Position numbers and translations under genes: made by a program. The notes under the pieces were generated by a model. The model made no database searches. It worked only from the letters and a program-made list of their open reading frames with translations, and had not been told where the DNA came from. This document shows, piece after piece, positions 51,104 to 59,289 of a DNA stretch of 64,000 nt; positions within the stretch are counted from its first letter, which is position 1; the number at the start of each line of letters is the position of its first letter. Source of the DNA: Allonocardiopsis opalescens (GTDB taxonomy: Bacteria > Actinomycetota > Actinomycetes > Streptosporangiales > Streptosporangiaceae); contig NZ_PVZC01000002.1 in assembly GCF_003002095.1 (NCBI RefSeq), positions 434,001 to 498,000 of the forward strand, read 5' to 3'.

Positions 51104-52744
51104 TTATCCGCGCGGGTCCGTCCGGCGGCGCAGCGCGCGCCCGGGCAGCAGGCCGGTGCGGCGGCCGTAGGCCAGGGTCTTCACCCCGTTGACGAACACG
51201 TGCTCGATGCCCGCGGGGCGGCGCTTGGGGTTCTCGTACGTGGCGGTGTCGGCGACCCGGTCGGGGTCGAAGACGACCAGGTCGGCCACCGCCCCCCGGC
51301 GCAGCACGCCCCGGTCGGCCAGGCCGAGGCGGCGGGCCGGGCGCGAGGTGAAGTGCGCGACGGCCTCCTCCAGGCTGAGCAGGCCCAGCTCGCGGACGTA
51401 GTGGCCCAGGTAGCGGGGGAAGGTGCCCCAGCCGCGCGGGTGCGGCCGGGCGCCGACCAGGATGCCGTCGCTGCCGCCGGTGTGCGCGCGGTGCGTCATG
51501 ATGGCGCGCACGTTGTCCTCGTTGCCGACCTGCACCAGGCAACCGGTGGCCAGCTCGTCGGCGAGCAGCAGGTCGAAGAAGAGCTCGGCCGGGGCGGCGC
51601 CGCGCTCGGCGGCCAGCTCGGCGATGGACCGGCCGACCGCCCACGCCTGCTCCTCGCCGGTGCCCGAGATGACGATGGTGGACCAGTCCATCGGCATGCC
51701 GTGGTGGCCGTCGGAGCCGCTGACCTCGATCTCGTGCGCGATCTCGGCGCGGCGGGCCGGGTCGCGCAGCCGCGCCAGCGTGGCCGCGGTACCGCCGGCC
51801 TGGACCCGGCTGGGCAGCAGCGCCGCCAGGTAGGTGGCCCCGGCCAGGTAGGGATAGGTGTCGAGGGTGACGTCCAGGCCGTGCTCGGCGCTCGCGCGGT
51901 CGATCGCGTCCAGCACCTCGTGGGCGCGGCCCGCGTTGGGCGGGAAGTTGACATGGCAGTGCGCCAGGTGCAGCGGCACCTGCGCGCGGCGGGCGATCTC
52001 CAGGCAGTCCAGATAGCCGCGGACCACCTCGGCGCCGTAGTTGCGGTGGTGCGGGCAGTAGTAGCCGCCGTGGGCGCGGACCGCGGCGCACAGCTCGACG
52101 ATCTCCTCGTCATCGGCGTACATGCCGGGGGTGTAGGTGAGGCCGGTCGACAGGCCGGCGGCGCCCTGCGCCAGCCCCTCCTCCACCAGCGCCCGCATCC
52201 GGGCCAGCTCTTCGGCGGTGGCCGCGCGCTCGTCGGTGCCCATCACGGCCAGCCGCACGGTCCCGTGCGGCACCAGGTAGGCGGCGTTGACGGCGGCGCC
52301 GCGGTCGATCCGGTCCAGGTACTCGCCGACGCTGCGCCAGTCGTAGTCCAACTCCGGGTCGCCGTTCCAGCCGCGCAGCTGCTCGCGCAGCTGGCCGAGG
52401 GTGGCGTCGGTGACGGGGGCGTAGCTGAGCCCGTCCTGGCCCAGCACCTCGGTGGTGACGCCCTGCGCCACCTTGGCGATGTGCTCGGGATCGGCCAGTA
52501 CGGCCAGGTCGGAGTGGGAGTGCATGTCGATGAAGCCGGGCGCCACCACCAGGCCCCCCACATCGATCGTGTGCTGGGGCAGCGGGAAGCCGGGCCGGTG
52601 CCGCTCCATCGAGGCGATCCTGCCGTCGCGGATCAGCACGTCGGCGCGGCGTGGCGGCCCGCCGGTGCCGTCCACCACCGTGCCGCCCCGCAGCAGCAGT
52701 TCGTAGTCGGGTCGCCAGTCCGCCGCCGCCTGCCGGTCCACCAT
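51104..52744 (-). CDS. D-aminoacylase family N-acyl-D-amino acid deacylase
   Basis: 546-residue zinc amidohydrolase of the N-acyl-D-amino-acid deacylase family. The HxH metal motif is in PGFIDMHSHSDLAVL (about residues 67-81); GVTTEVLGQDGLSYAPV is diagnostic of the family. Further His ligands lie in LHLAHCHVNFPP. It removes the N-acyl group from D-configured amino acids. Sugar-derived 2-acetamido-aldonic acids have that same D-amino-acid end, and the operon otherwise handles sugar acids, so N-acetyl-glucosaminate or -galactosaminate is a likely substrate (inference). ATG at 52744 is chosen with GGAGG just upstream; a GTG lies 3 bases earlier. Confidence 0.88.
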   Translation of the reverse strand: MVDRQAAADWRPDYELLLRGGTVVDGTGGPPRRADVLIRDGRIASMERHRPGFPLPQHTIDVGGLVVAPGFIDMHSHSDLAVLADPEHIAKVAQGVTTEVLGQDGLSYAPVTDATLGQLREQLRGWNGDPELDYDWRSVGEYLDRIDRGAAVNAAYLVPHGTVRLAVMGTDERAATAEELARMRALVEEGLAQGAAGLSTGLTYTPGMYADDEEIVELCAAVRAHGGYYCPHHRNYGAEVVRGYLDCLEIARRAQVPLHLAHCHVNFPPNAGRAHEVLDAIDRASAEHGLDVTLDTYPYLAGATYLAALLPSRVQAGGTAATLARLRDPARRAEIAHEIEVSGSDGHHGMPMDWSTIVISGTGEEQAWAVGRSIAELAAERGAAPAELFFDLLLADELATGCLVQVGNEDNVRAIMTHRAHTGGSDGILVGARPHPRGWGTFPRYLGHYVRELGLLSLEEAVAHFTSRPARRLGLADRGVLRRGAVADLVVFDPDRVADTATYENPKRRPAGIEHVFVNGVKTLAYGRRTGLLPGRALRRRTDPRG

Positions 52745-52760
52745 CACGCCTCCGCACCTG

Positions 52761-52775
52761 TTGCGCCATATGCAA
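52761..52775. promoter_or_regulatory. IclR operator candidate in the divergent gap
   Basis: TTGC-GCCATAT-GCAA is an inverted repeat with 7-nt centre. Two copies of ATATGCA (52768-52774 and 52789-52795) stand 21 bases apart, two helical turns. It lies 17 bases before the deacylase ATG and about 135 bases before iclR. Confidence 0.65.
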
Positions 52776-52907
52776 TCGAGGCGGCATTATATGCACGCAC
52801 TCATGGCCGTCACCGGGCCGGCGCGGAGCTGCCGCCGCCCGGGCGGCCCGCGCCGGCGCGGGCGTACCGCGGCGGCGCCACCACCACGGCGAGGAGCACG
52901 GACCGGT

Positions 52908-53642
52908 ATGTCGCAGACGGTGCAGCGGGCGATCGTCATCGTCGAGTTCCTGGCCGAGCGGGCGCGGGGGCTGTCGGAGGTGGCCGACCGGCTCGGCGTG
53001 CACCGCTCCACCGCGCTGCGGCTGCTGCAGACGCTGGAGGCCAACGGCTTCGCGCTGCGCCGCGCCGACGGCAGGTACGCGGTCGGCACCCGGCTGATCG
53101 CCATCGCCCAGGAGGCGCTGGAGTCGCTGGACGTGCGCCAGGTCGCCGCCCCGCACATCCGCGCGCTGCACCAGTCCTGCGGCCACACCATCCACCTGGC
53201 CCAGCTGGTCGGCCGGGAGATCATCTACATCGACAAGGTGGAGTCCTCGGGCGCGGTGCGGATGTACTCGCGGATCGGGCGGCCCGCCTCACCGCACGCC
53301 AGCGGCGTCGGCAAGGTGATCCTCGCCCAGCTCACCCCCGAGCGGCGCGAGGAGGTGCTGGCCGCCGCCGAGCTGACCTCGCACACCAGCACCACCTTCG
53401 ACACCCTCGGCGCGCTCGACGCCGAGTTGGAGCGGATCGCGCAGCGCGGCTGGGGCGTGGACGACGGCGAGTTCGAGGACTTCATCAACTGCGTCGCCGC
53501 CCCCGTGCGCAACAGCACCGGCGACATCGTCGCCGCCGTCTCGATCACCTCGCTGAAGGTCATCGCGGCGCTGCCCGAGCTGAGCAAGCTGCTGCCCGAG
53601 CTGCGCGCCACCACCGACGCCATCTCCCGCGAGCTGGGCTGA
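52908..53642 (+). CDS. IclR family regulator of the catabolic island
   Basis: 244-residue regulator. The N-terminal winged helix spans residues 1-62 (VQRAIVIVEFLAERARGLSEVADRLGVHRSTALRLLQTLE, quoted as LSEVADRLGVHRSTALRLL). The effector domain (about 75-240) is of IclR type. An ATG at 52908 is preferred over an earlier start with a Pro/Arg-rich leader. It is divergent from the deacylase and transport operon and upstream of the PLP lyase in the same direction, hence at the centre of the regulon. Ligand probably a keto-sugar acid of the pathway. Confidence 0.92.
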   Translation: MSQTVQRAIVIVEFLAERARGLSEVADRLGVHRSTALRLLQTLEANGFALRRADGRYAVGTRLIAIAQEALESLDVRQVAAPHIRALHQSCGHTIHLAQLVGREIIYIDKVESSGAVRMYSRIGRPASPHASGVGKVILAQLTPERREEVLAAAELTSHTSTTFDTLGALDAELERIAQRGWGVDDGEFEDFINCVAAPVRNSTGDIVAAVSITSLKVIAALPELSKLLPELRATTDAISRELG

Positions 53643-53701
53643 GCCGTCCGGCCGCCCCTTCGCCACCGACCGCCCCCGAACCGAAGGACGACCACGCGAC
53701 C

Positions 53702-54847
53702 ATGGGCTTCCACACCGCGCTCGGGCTCACCCGGGTGATCAACGCCAGCACCACCTTCACCGCGCTGGGCGGCTCGCTGATGCCGCCCGAGGTGCTGGAC
53801 GCGATGCGCGAGGCCGCCGGCGCCTTCGTGGACATGCACGAGCTGCACGCCGCGGCGGGCCGCCGGCTCGCGGAGCTGACCCGCAACGAGGCCGCCTACG
53901 CCACCTCCGGCTGCGCGGCCGCCCTGGTCCTGGGCGTGCTGGCCGCTCGCACCGGCGGCGACCCCCGGCTGATCGGCCGGATCTCCGAGGGCGCGGCCGG
54001 CGAGCCCGATATCCCCGACGAGGTCGTGATGCACGCCGCGCACCGCATCCCCTACGACCCGGCCGTGACGCTGGCCGGCGCCCGCGTCCGCCAGATCGGC
54101 AATGTGCTGCAGACCTTCGACTGGGAGCTTGAGGCGGCGCTCACCGAGCGCACCGCCGCCGTCCTCTACGTCGCCGGCTCGCACCTGCCGCCCGGCGCGC
54201 TCCCGCTGGACCAGGTGGTCAGGGCGGCGCACGAGCGGGGCGTGCCCGTCATCGTCGACGCCGCCGCCCAGCTGCCGCCCGTCTCCAACCTGTGGCACTT
54301 CACCGCCGAGGCCGGCGCCGACCTCGCCGTCTTCAGCGGCGGCAAGGCCCTGCGCGGCCCGCAGGCCAGCGGCCTGATGGTCGGCCGCGCCGACCTGGTG
54401 GAGGCCGCCCGCCTCAACGGCGCCCCCTACCAGCGGCTGGCCCGCGCGATGAAGGCGGGCAAGGAGGAGATCGCCGGCCTGCTGGCCGCCGTGCAGCGCT
54501 ATGTCGAACTCGACCACGACGCGCTCGCCCGCGACTGGGAGGCGACCGTCGCCCACTGGCTGGCCGAACTGTCCGACCTCCCCGGCGTCACCGCCACCCG
54601 CGACCCCCTCAACGAGGCCGGGCAGCCGGTCCCCCGCGTCCACCTGCGCGTCGACGCCACCCCCGACCGGGTCGCCGCCGCCATCACCGCCCTGCGGAAG
54701 GACGACCCCGCCGTCGCCGTCCTCCCCGACGCCCCCCTCGGCGCCGCCCGCGGCCTGTGGCTCGGCCCCGACCAACTCCAGCCGGGCGAGGCCGAGATCG
54801 TCACAGCCCAGGTCAGACGCCACCTGGGCGGACTCGCGGCAGACTGA
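53702..54847 (+). CDS. SelA/DgaE-like PLP enzyme (predicted amino-sugar-acid ammonia-lyase)
   Basis: 381-residue fold-type I PLP protein resembling the selenocysteine-synthase-like group that includes D-glucosaminate-6-phosphate ammonia-lyase. It opens LTRVINASTTFTALGGSLMPPEVLDAM and has VDMHELHAAAGRRLAELTRNEAAYATSGCAAALVLGVLA (read in parts). The PLP Lys is in FSGGKALRGPQASGLMVGR (about residues 217-235), and VIVDAAAQLPP holds the Asp for the pyridine ring. No other Sec genes are near, so it is not selenocysteine synthase. Likely reaction: elimination of ammonia from D-glucosaminate or -galactosaminate to 2-keto-3-deoxy acid. 59 bases behind iclR. Confidence 0.8.
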   Translation: MGFHTALGLTRVINASTTFTALGGSLMPPEVLDAMREAAGAFVDMHELHAAAGRRLAELTRNEAAYATSGCAAALVLGVLAARTGGDPRLIGRISEGAAGEPDIPDEVVMHAAHRIPYDPAVTLAGARVRQIGNVLQTFDWELEAALTERTAAVLYVAGSHLPPGALPLDQVVRAAHERGVPVIVDAAAQLPPVSNLWHFTAEAGADLAVFSGGKALRGPQASGLMVGRADLVEAARLNGAPYQRLARAMKAGKEEIAGLLAAVQRYVELDHDALARDWEATVAHWLAELSDLPGVTATRDPLNEAGQPVPRVHLRVDATPDRVAAAITALRKDDPAVAVLPDAPLGAARGLWLGPDQLQPGEAEIVTAQVRRHLGGLAAD

Positions 54848-54899
54848 GGCACGCGAGGCCATCTGGACAGCGGTTTGGCAGCTCTTTACGACGAAAGCC

Positions 54900-54929
54900 T
54901 TCGCAAGTTGACCTCAAACTGCATAGTGT
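54900..54929 (+). promoter_or_regulatory. Candidate promoter of the RloA-RloB pair
   Basis: TTCGCA (54900-54905) and TAGTGT (54924-54929) are spaced 18 bp, about 30 bases before the rloA ATG. Confidence 0.45.
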
Positions 54930-54959
54930 GGCGCTGGACGGGCGTGAGAGAGGGCGACC

Positions 54960-56312
54960 ATGCTGTTGAGGTTCCGAGTGAAGAACCACCGCTCGCTCCG
55001 GGACGAACAGGAACTCTCCCTTGTGCGGGTCCCCCGAAGGGGCGAGCCGAAGCCGAAGGGCGGCGAGATCCCGCCCACGGCGCGGGTCGCCGGGATCTAC
55101 GGTGCGAACGCCTCGGGTAAGTCGAACGTGCTGGATGCGCTGCGCTGGATGAAGGAAGCCATCTACGAGTCGCATATGTTCTGGCCTCCCGACAAAGGAG
55201 TACCACGGACGCCGTTCTTTCTCGACAAGAAGGCGCGCGCCGACCCATCGTTCTATGAGATAGATTTCACCTGGGAACAGGTGCGTTATTCCTATGGCTT
55301 CGAAGTCACTGACGCAGCCGTCACGAGCGAATGGTTGTTCACCTTTCCACATGGACGATCACAACGACTATTCGAGCGCTCCACCACGAACGAATACTCC
55401 TTCGGCCGCCATCTGACCGGTCAACTGGATCAGATCAGGAAGCTGACTCGCGAGAATTCACTATACCTTTCATGCGCCGCTTCCAATAATCATCATCTCC
55501 TCAGGAACCTACATCATTCACTGTCCCAGAGCATCAGGTCCGCCCACGTCGGAGACCAAGCCGCTCGCACAAGCGCCACGAAACAAATCATCAAGGACCC
55601 CGTAGACCAGTCTCACATCGACCGCCTTCTCCAAGTTGCCGATCTCGGCATATCGGGAACCGAGATCACCAAGAGTTCTTTCCCGGAGACGGCAATAAGT
55701 CATTTCGAAAACCTTATCAAAGACCTTGAGGTTCCCGAGGAATTATTTGACCAGATCAGCAAAGGCGCGAGAGAGGACCTCGCGTTCAAGATCTCACTTC
55801 GGCACCAGCCGACCGGCGGCATACTCCCGATCGACCAGGAAAGCGACGGCACTCAAGCCTGGCTGGCGCTCGCCGGGCCACTCCTCAGCGTCCTTCGGAA
55901 CGGAGAGGCCTTTCTGGTGGACGAAATCGACTCCAGCCTGCATCCCATGATCACGTCGACCTTGATCCGGATGTTCAAGGATGTCGAGATCAACCCGAGG
56001 AACGCACAACTCGTGTTCGCCTCCCACGACACGGCCCTGCTCGGTAGCATGCTCGAAAACGATCTGCTGGAGCGGGACGAAGTATGGTTCACCGAGAAGG
56101 ACCAGGACGGCGCTACGTCGCTGTACTCCCTCGCCGAGTTCCATCCTCGGGGCTCGGAGAACACCGAGCGCGGCTACCTGCAAGGTCGCTACGGGGCCGT
56201 CCCGTTCGTGAACTTCGCGGATATCCGGAAACTCTTCATCGACATTCATCGGGCGTCCGATGAGCCCGCGCCGGGGAAAGCCGAGTCTGCGCCGCAAGGT
56301 CGGCACGCGTGA
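54960..56312 (+). CDS. RloA-like AAA ATPase of an AbiL-type defence pair
   Basis: 450-residue SMC/ABC-like ATPase of the RloA/AAA_15-21 group. Walker A YGANASGKSNV is near residues 47-57, the ABC-type signature region before EIDSS, Walker B FLVDEIDSSLHPMI near 312-325 and the His switch FASHDTALLG. The middle (about 100-290) is variable, as usual for substrate-sensing inserts. It overlaps the RloB gene by 53 bases. Codon use is less GC-rich than in neighbours (many A/T third positions around 55.4-55.7 kb), a sign of horizontal gain. Start ATG with GAGAGGGCG. Confidence 0.85.
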   Translation: MLLRFRVKNHRSLRDEQELSLVRVPRRGEPKPKGGEIPPTARVAGIYGANASGKSNVLDALRWMKEAIYESHMFWPPDKGVPRTPFFLDKKARADPSFYEIDFTWEQVRYSYGFEVTDAAVTSEWLFTFPHGRSQRLFERSTTNEYSFGRHLTGQLDQIRKLTRENSLYLSCAASNNHHLLRNLHHSLSQSIRSAHVGDQAARTSATKQIIKDPVDQSHIDRLLQVADLGISGTEITKSSFPETAISHFENLIKDLEVPEELFDQISKGAREDLAFKISLRHQPTGGILPIDQESDGTQAWLALAGPLLSVLRNGEAFLVDEIDSSLHPMITSTLIRMFKDVEINPRNAQLVFASHDTALLGSMLENDLLERDEVWFTEKDQDGATSLYSLAEFHPRGSENTERGYLQGRYGAVPFVNFADIRKLFIDIHRASDEPAPGKAESAPQGRHA

Positions 56313-56928
56313 GGCGCGGCCGCGCCTGCTGATCGCCTGCGAGGGCACGGTGACCGAATGCCAGTATATTGAAGGGCTGAAACGCTACCTGCAGTCACAG
56401 CTGGTCGAGTTACGGGATTGCCGGACCCTGGGAATCGGGTGCGATCCGCTCAATGTCGTCAAGGCCGCCATCGATGAACGGAACAAGGAAGCCAGGAAGG
56501 CGGATGCGCGCGGCGACGCCAACCTGCGCTTCGATGAGGTGTGGTGCCTGGTCGACGTTGACGAGCACACCACCCTGCTGCCCGCTCTGGAGACCGCGAA
56601 GAGGAACGGCATCAAGGTCGTCGTATCCAACCCGAGCTTCGAACTGTGGCTGCTGTACCACTTCCAGGACTATCTATCGGCAGTGAGCCGCGACCACCTG
56701 GCAAAGAACAAGCTGCCCAAGCGCATCCCCGGCTACGACAAGCACCTGCCGGACGACTTTCCCTTCGCGGCCCACGAAGCAGCGCGCCAGCGCGCCCAGC
56801 GGGCCTGCCCCGAGCACACAGAGGCGAATCGCAACGGCCCGAACCCGTCGACCAATGTCTGGCTCGTGGTCGACGCCGTGAGCGACACCGGCAAGCGCGG
56901 CCGCGAGGTGAAACGGGCGCGGGGCTGA
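56260..56928 (+). CDS. RloB-like TOPRIM protein of an AbiL-type defence pair
   Basis: 222-residue partner of RloA. A TOPRIM-like core is seen with LLIACEGTVTECQYIEGL (residues about 23-40, Glu motif) and VWCLVDVDEHTTLLPAL (near 88-104, DxD motif), followed by VVSNPSFELWLLYHF, typical of RloB/AbiLii. Such proteins are predicted nucleases that act on an invader or a cellular RNA/DNA target when RloA detects infection. It is encoded in one unit with RloA. Specific trigger unknown. Confidence 0.85.
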   Translation: MSPRRGKPSLRRKVGTREARPRLLIACEGTVTECQYIEGLKRYLQSQLVELRDCRTLGIGCDPLNVVKAAIDERNKEARKADARGDANLRFDEVWCLVDVDEHTTLLPALETAKRNGIKVVVSNPSFELWLLYHFQDYLSAVSRDHLAKNKLPKRIPGYDKHLPDDFPFAAHEAARQRAQRACPEHTEANRNGPNPSTNVWLVVDAVSDTGKRGREVKRARG

Positions 56929-56956
56929 TGCCGCCCAGGCGTCGGATCGGCGGCGG

Positions 56957-57520
56957 TCAGGACATCGAGAAGGTGAGGCAGCCCAGGCGGGCGCCCGCGG
57001 TGCCGGCGACGCCGTGGCCGGTGGCGGTGTGGTGCTCGTGGATGACCACCGAGTGGGCCTCGTCCTCGCGGAAGGTCCAGTTCACCGCGGCGTGCGCGGA
57101 GTCGTGGCCGGTGTGGTCGGTGGTGAAGTCGAGCCAGATCTCGTTGCTCGGATTGGCGTAGGCGGGGTCGACGGAGGGCTGCACCGGGTCGACCTCGTTC
57201 TGGTAGTGCGGCCCGGCGTCGGCCGGGTCGGGGCCGCAGCGCTCGGTGTGCACATGCGCGCCGTACTCGCGGTTGGGCTCCAGCCCGTGCACCGTGAGGT
57301 TCACGGCCGTGCCGCCGTTGCCGCTGCTGGTGACCCGCACCGCGCCGCGGGCGCCCACGGGCACCGACTCGTCGTAGGAGACGGCGATGCGCCCGGGGCC
57401 GTACAGGCCGAAGGTGGAGTTCATCGAGGTGACGGACGAGGAGGCGGCGAGTCCGCCGGGAGCGATGACGAAAACGGTGCCGAGCAGTGCTGCGACCGCC
57501 TCGGCGAGCGGGTTGGACAT
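56957..57520 (-). CDS. Cu/Zn superoxide dismutase-like exported protein
   Basis: 187-residue protein with a signal-like N-terminus (about residues 1-28, ALLGTVFVIAPGGLAAS) and a SodC-type beta barrel. The first Cu ligands are in GAHVHTERCG, the bridging-type His in AGPHYQNE, later HEHHTATGHGVAGT gives another His, and a conserved-looking Arg is in GARLGC. Two Cys (ERCGPDP, LGCLTF) form the expected disulfide. Some classical Zn positions are altered and the middle is His/Asp-rich (TDHTGHDSAHA). Activity is likely but not certain. ATG at 57520 with GGAGGGAT region upstream. Confidence 0.8.
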   Translation of the reverse strand: MSNPLAEAVAALLGTVFVIAPGGLAASSSVTSMNSTFGLYGPGRIAVSYDESVPVGARGAVRVTSSGNGGTAVNLTVHGLEPNREYGAHVHTERCGPDPADAGPHYQNEVDPVQPSVDPAYANPSNEIWLDFTTDHTGHDSAHAAVNWTFREDEAHSVVIHEHHTATGHGVAGTAGARLGCLTFSMS

Positions 57521-57792
57521 GATCGATCCCTCCGTCGGAAGACAGTTCTGAAACGACCGGCGCGACGTGCCCCGGAGGGAGGGACCGCCGCCGAGCGGAA
57601 CACTAACCCGCCGCGGGCCGAGAATGAAACACCCCAGGTCGGCGCGGCGCGGACCGGTCGCACACCGTCGCGCCCCAATGCCGACATCGCACTTTTCGCA
57701 CCGATTCAACGGCATTTTCCGGCCGGTATCGACGCGAAGCCGTCAATCCATTTCATGGCGAAACGGAGCGGATGCCGCATTCCCAGGTACGG

Positions 57793-58320
57793 TCAGGACT
57801 CCAGCCGGTTCAGCAGCCGGGTGGTGGACTGGTCGGGGACCAGCGCGATCTCGACCACCTCGATGCCCAGTTCGGCCGCCGCGAGCCGCTTCTCGGCGGC
57901 GTAGGGGTCGCCGCTGGTGTAGGCCAGCGCCGTGGGATCGCAGGCCCGCAGCACGTCGAGGTAGGCGTCGGGCTTGTTCACCTGCGGGTCGCCGTGCACC
58001 AGGAACACTCCGTCGACGCACTCCAGCGCGGCCAGCACCTCGGCCCGCTGCGCCGCCGGCACCACCGGCCGCCCCGGCCCCTTCCAGGACCGCACCCGGG
58101 GATCGTCCTCGACCCCCACCACCAGCGCCGTCCCCGCCGCCCGCGCCTGCACCAGGAAGCGCACATGCCCGACGTGCAGCAGATCGAAGACCCCGGTCAC
58201 CGCCACCGGCCGCACCCCGCCGCCCGGCCGCCGCCACCACGACACCGTCAGCCGCTCACCGCCACCGTCCACCGACGCCCCCCGCTCCTCCACAAGCGAC
58301 AGGGTACTGATGCCCGCCAC
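57793..58320 (-). CDS. Nucleotidyltransferase of the cytidylyltransferase-like family
   Basis: 175-residue protein with the HxGH nucleotidyl-transfer motif [18 protein letters not shown] (about residues 38-55) and a following phosphate-loop-like [13 protein letters not shown]. The [24 protein letters not shown] part resembles the ISSTxIR-containing end of glycerol-3-phosphate- or HldE-type enzymes, although that motif reads STTRLLNRL. It activates a small molecule with CTP or ATP; substrate unknown. The start is uncertain: GTG at 58320 gives 36 residues before the domain, a later GTG may be real. Confidence 0.7.
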   Translation of the reverse strand: MAGISTLSLVEERGASVDGGGERLTVSWWRRPGGGVRPVAVTGVFDLLHVGHVRFLVQARAAGTALVVGVEDDPRVRSWKGPGRPVVPAAQRAEVLAALECVDGVFLVHGDPQVNKPDAYLDVLRACDPTALAYTSGDPYAAEKRLAAAELGIEVVEIALVPDQSTTRLLNRLES

Positions 58321-58497
58321 CCCCGGGCGAAGCAGGGACGGGCCCGGCGGCCCCGGCCGCCCGCCGCGCCTCGGTGGCGAGCGCGCCCGACCCGCTGTTC
58401 GGCGGGAAGACGGCCACCACCCGCTTGGCCGGGGCGAGCCGCTTCACCGCGCGGACCGCCGTGTGCACGCTCACGACCCTTGACCCCTCACGCTCAG

Positions 58498-58528
58498 TTG
58501 CGACCAGACCGAGCGGGTCGTGTATAGT
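58498..58528 (+). promoter_or_regulatory. Promoter of a very short transcript
   Basis: TTGCGA (58498-58503) and TATAGT (58523-58528) with 19-bp spacing. TATAGT is an excellent -10 box. It drives a unit of only about 60 bases before a perfect terminator. Confidence 0.6.
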
Positions 58529-58534
58529 TTGGTC

Positions 58535-58596
58535 GTACCCCGCCAGAGGTTAACGTCTCTGGCCTAGCGGCTCCTTCGGGAGCCGCTTCTTCTTTT
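58535..58596 (+). ncRNA. Candidate small RNA, about 62 nt
   Basis: Transcript predicted from the promoter just upstream. It has a first hairpin CCAGAG-GTTAACGT-CTCTGG (58542-58561) and then the terminator AGCGGCTCC-TTCG-GGAGCCGCT with TCTTCTTTT. Neither side has a plus-strand gene, and the nearest minus-strand gene ends at 58624. I do not recognise the family. Confidence 0.5.
58566..58596 (+). terminator. Strong intrinsic terminator
   Basis: Perfect 9-bp stem (58566-58574 with 58579-58587), UUCG tetraloop, and a T-rich run to 58596. This is the most canonical rho-independent terminator in the window. Confidence 0.9.
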
Positions 58597-58623
58597 CGGC
58601 CGGGTGTTCCTTCCGCGCCGGAG

Positions 58624-59289
58624 TCAGGTCCCTTCCGGCCGCCACGGGCGGGCCGAGCGTTCGATGACGGCGACGAGTTCGGCTTCCGTCAGGACGCGGG
58701 GCTCGCCCAGTTGCGAGGCGCGGATGTAGACGCCGCAGAGCCATTCGAGGAGTTCGGCGTTGTCGCGGGCGCGGGTGAGGTCGGGGCCGATGGCGAGGGC
58801 GCCGTGGTTGGCCATCAGGGCGGCCGACTTTCCGTCCAGGGCGGTGAGGACCGACTCGGCGAGTTCAGGGGTGCCGTAGGTGGCGTACGGGGCGACGCGG
58901 ACGGTGCCGCCGAGGGCGAGGGCGGTGTAGTGCAGCGGCGGGAGTTCGGTGCGGACGGAGGCGACGGCGACGGCGTCGCGGGAGTGGGTGTGCACGGCGG
59001 CGCCCGCGAAGGTGGTGCGGTAGACGCCGAGGTGCAGGCTGGTCTCGGAGGTGGGGTCCAGGGTGCCCGCCAGGCGGTTTCCGGCCAGGTCGAGCACGGG
59101 GCAGTCGTCGGGTTCGAGCGCGTCCAGGGCGACGCCCGCCGGGGTGACGACCACCAGCTCGCCCAGGCGGGCGCTGAGGTTGCCCGAGGTGCCGGTGACG
59201 AGTCCGGCGGCGGCCAGCAGGCGGCCGGTGGCGCACAGCTCGCGGCGCAGCGCCTCGGTAAGGACGGCGGGGTCGGCGGCCCCGGTCAC
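58624..59289 (-). CDS. Class II aldolase/adducin family protein
   Basis: 221-residue zinc-dependent aldolase of the L-fuculose-phosphate/L-ribulose-phosphate family. Residues that bind the metal are seen in AAVHTHSRDAVAVAS (HxH near 100) and MANHGALAIG (His near 161). LVTGTSGNLSARLG is the phosphate-binding N-terminus and EPDDCPVLDLAGN fits. It cleaves a phosphorylated sugar or sugar acid; the exact one is not readable. GTG start overlaps the TetR stop by 4 bases (GTGA), so both belong to one unit. Confidence 0.88.
   Translation of the reverse strand: MTGAADPAVLTEALRRELCATGRLLAAAGLVTGTSGNLSARLGELVVVTPAGVALDALEPDDCPVLDLAGNRLAGTLDPTSETSLHLGVYRTTFAGAAVHTHSRDAVAVASVRTELPPLHYTALALGGTVRVAPYATYGTPELAESVLTALDGKSAALMANHGALAIGPDLTRARDNAELLEWLCGVYIRASQLGEPRVLTEAELVAVIERSARPWRPEGT

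Larger units (their letters stand above)
58321..58623. other. Intergenic region with a short transcription unit and a PLP-protein-like remnant
   Basis: A minus-strand frame at 58256-58474 (start [23 protein letters not shown]) resembles the very C-terminus of cysteine-synthase-like enzymes and overlaps the next gene; it may be a remnant. On the plus strand lie a promoter (58498-58528) and two hairpins ending in a T-run (58535-58596). Confidence 0.45.

Noticed and set aside
51200-54847. A 1215-codon plus-strand frame over the deacylase, iclR and PLP genes
   Set aside because: Only the part from 53702 is a real protein; the N-terminal two thirds are an antisense or off-frame shadow typical of high-GC DNA.
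53702-54847. Selenocysteine synthase SelA
   Set aside because: It has the fold and PLP Lys, but no selB, selC or selD is near and the context is sugar-acid catabolism; DgaE-like lyase fits better.
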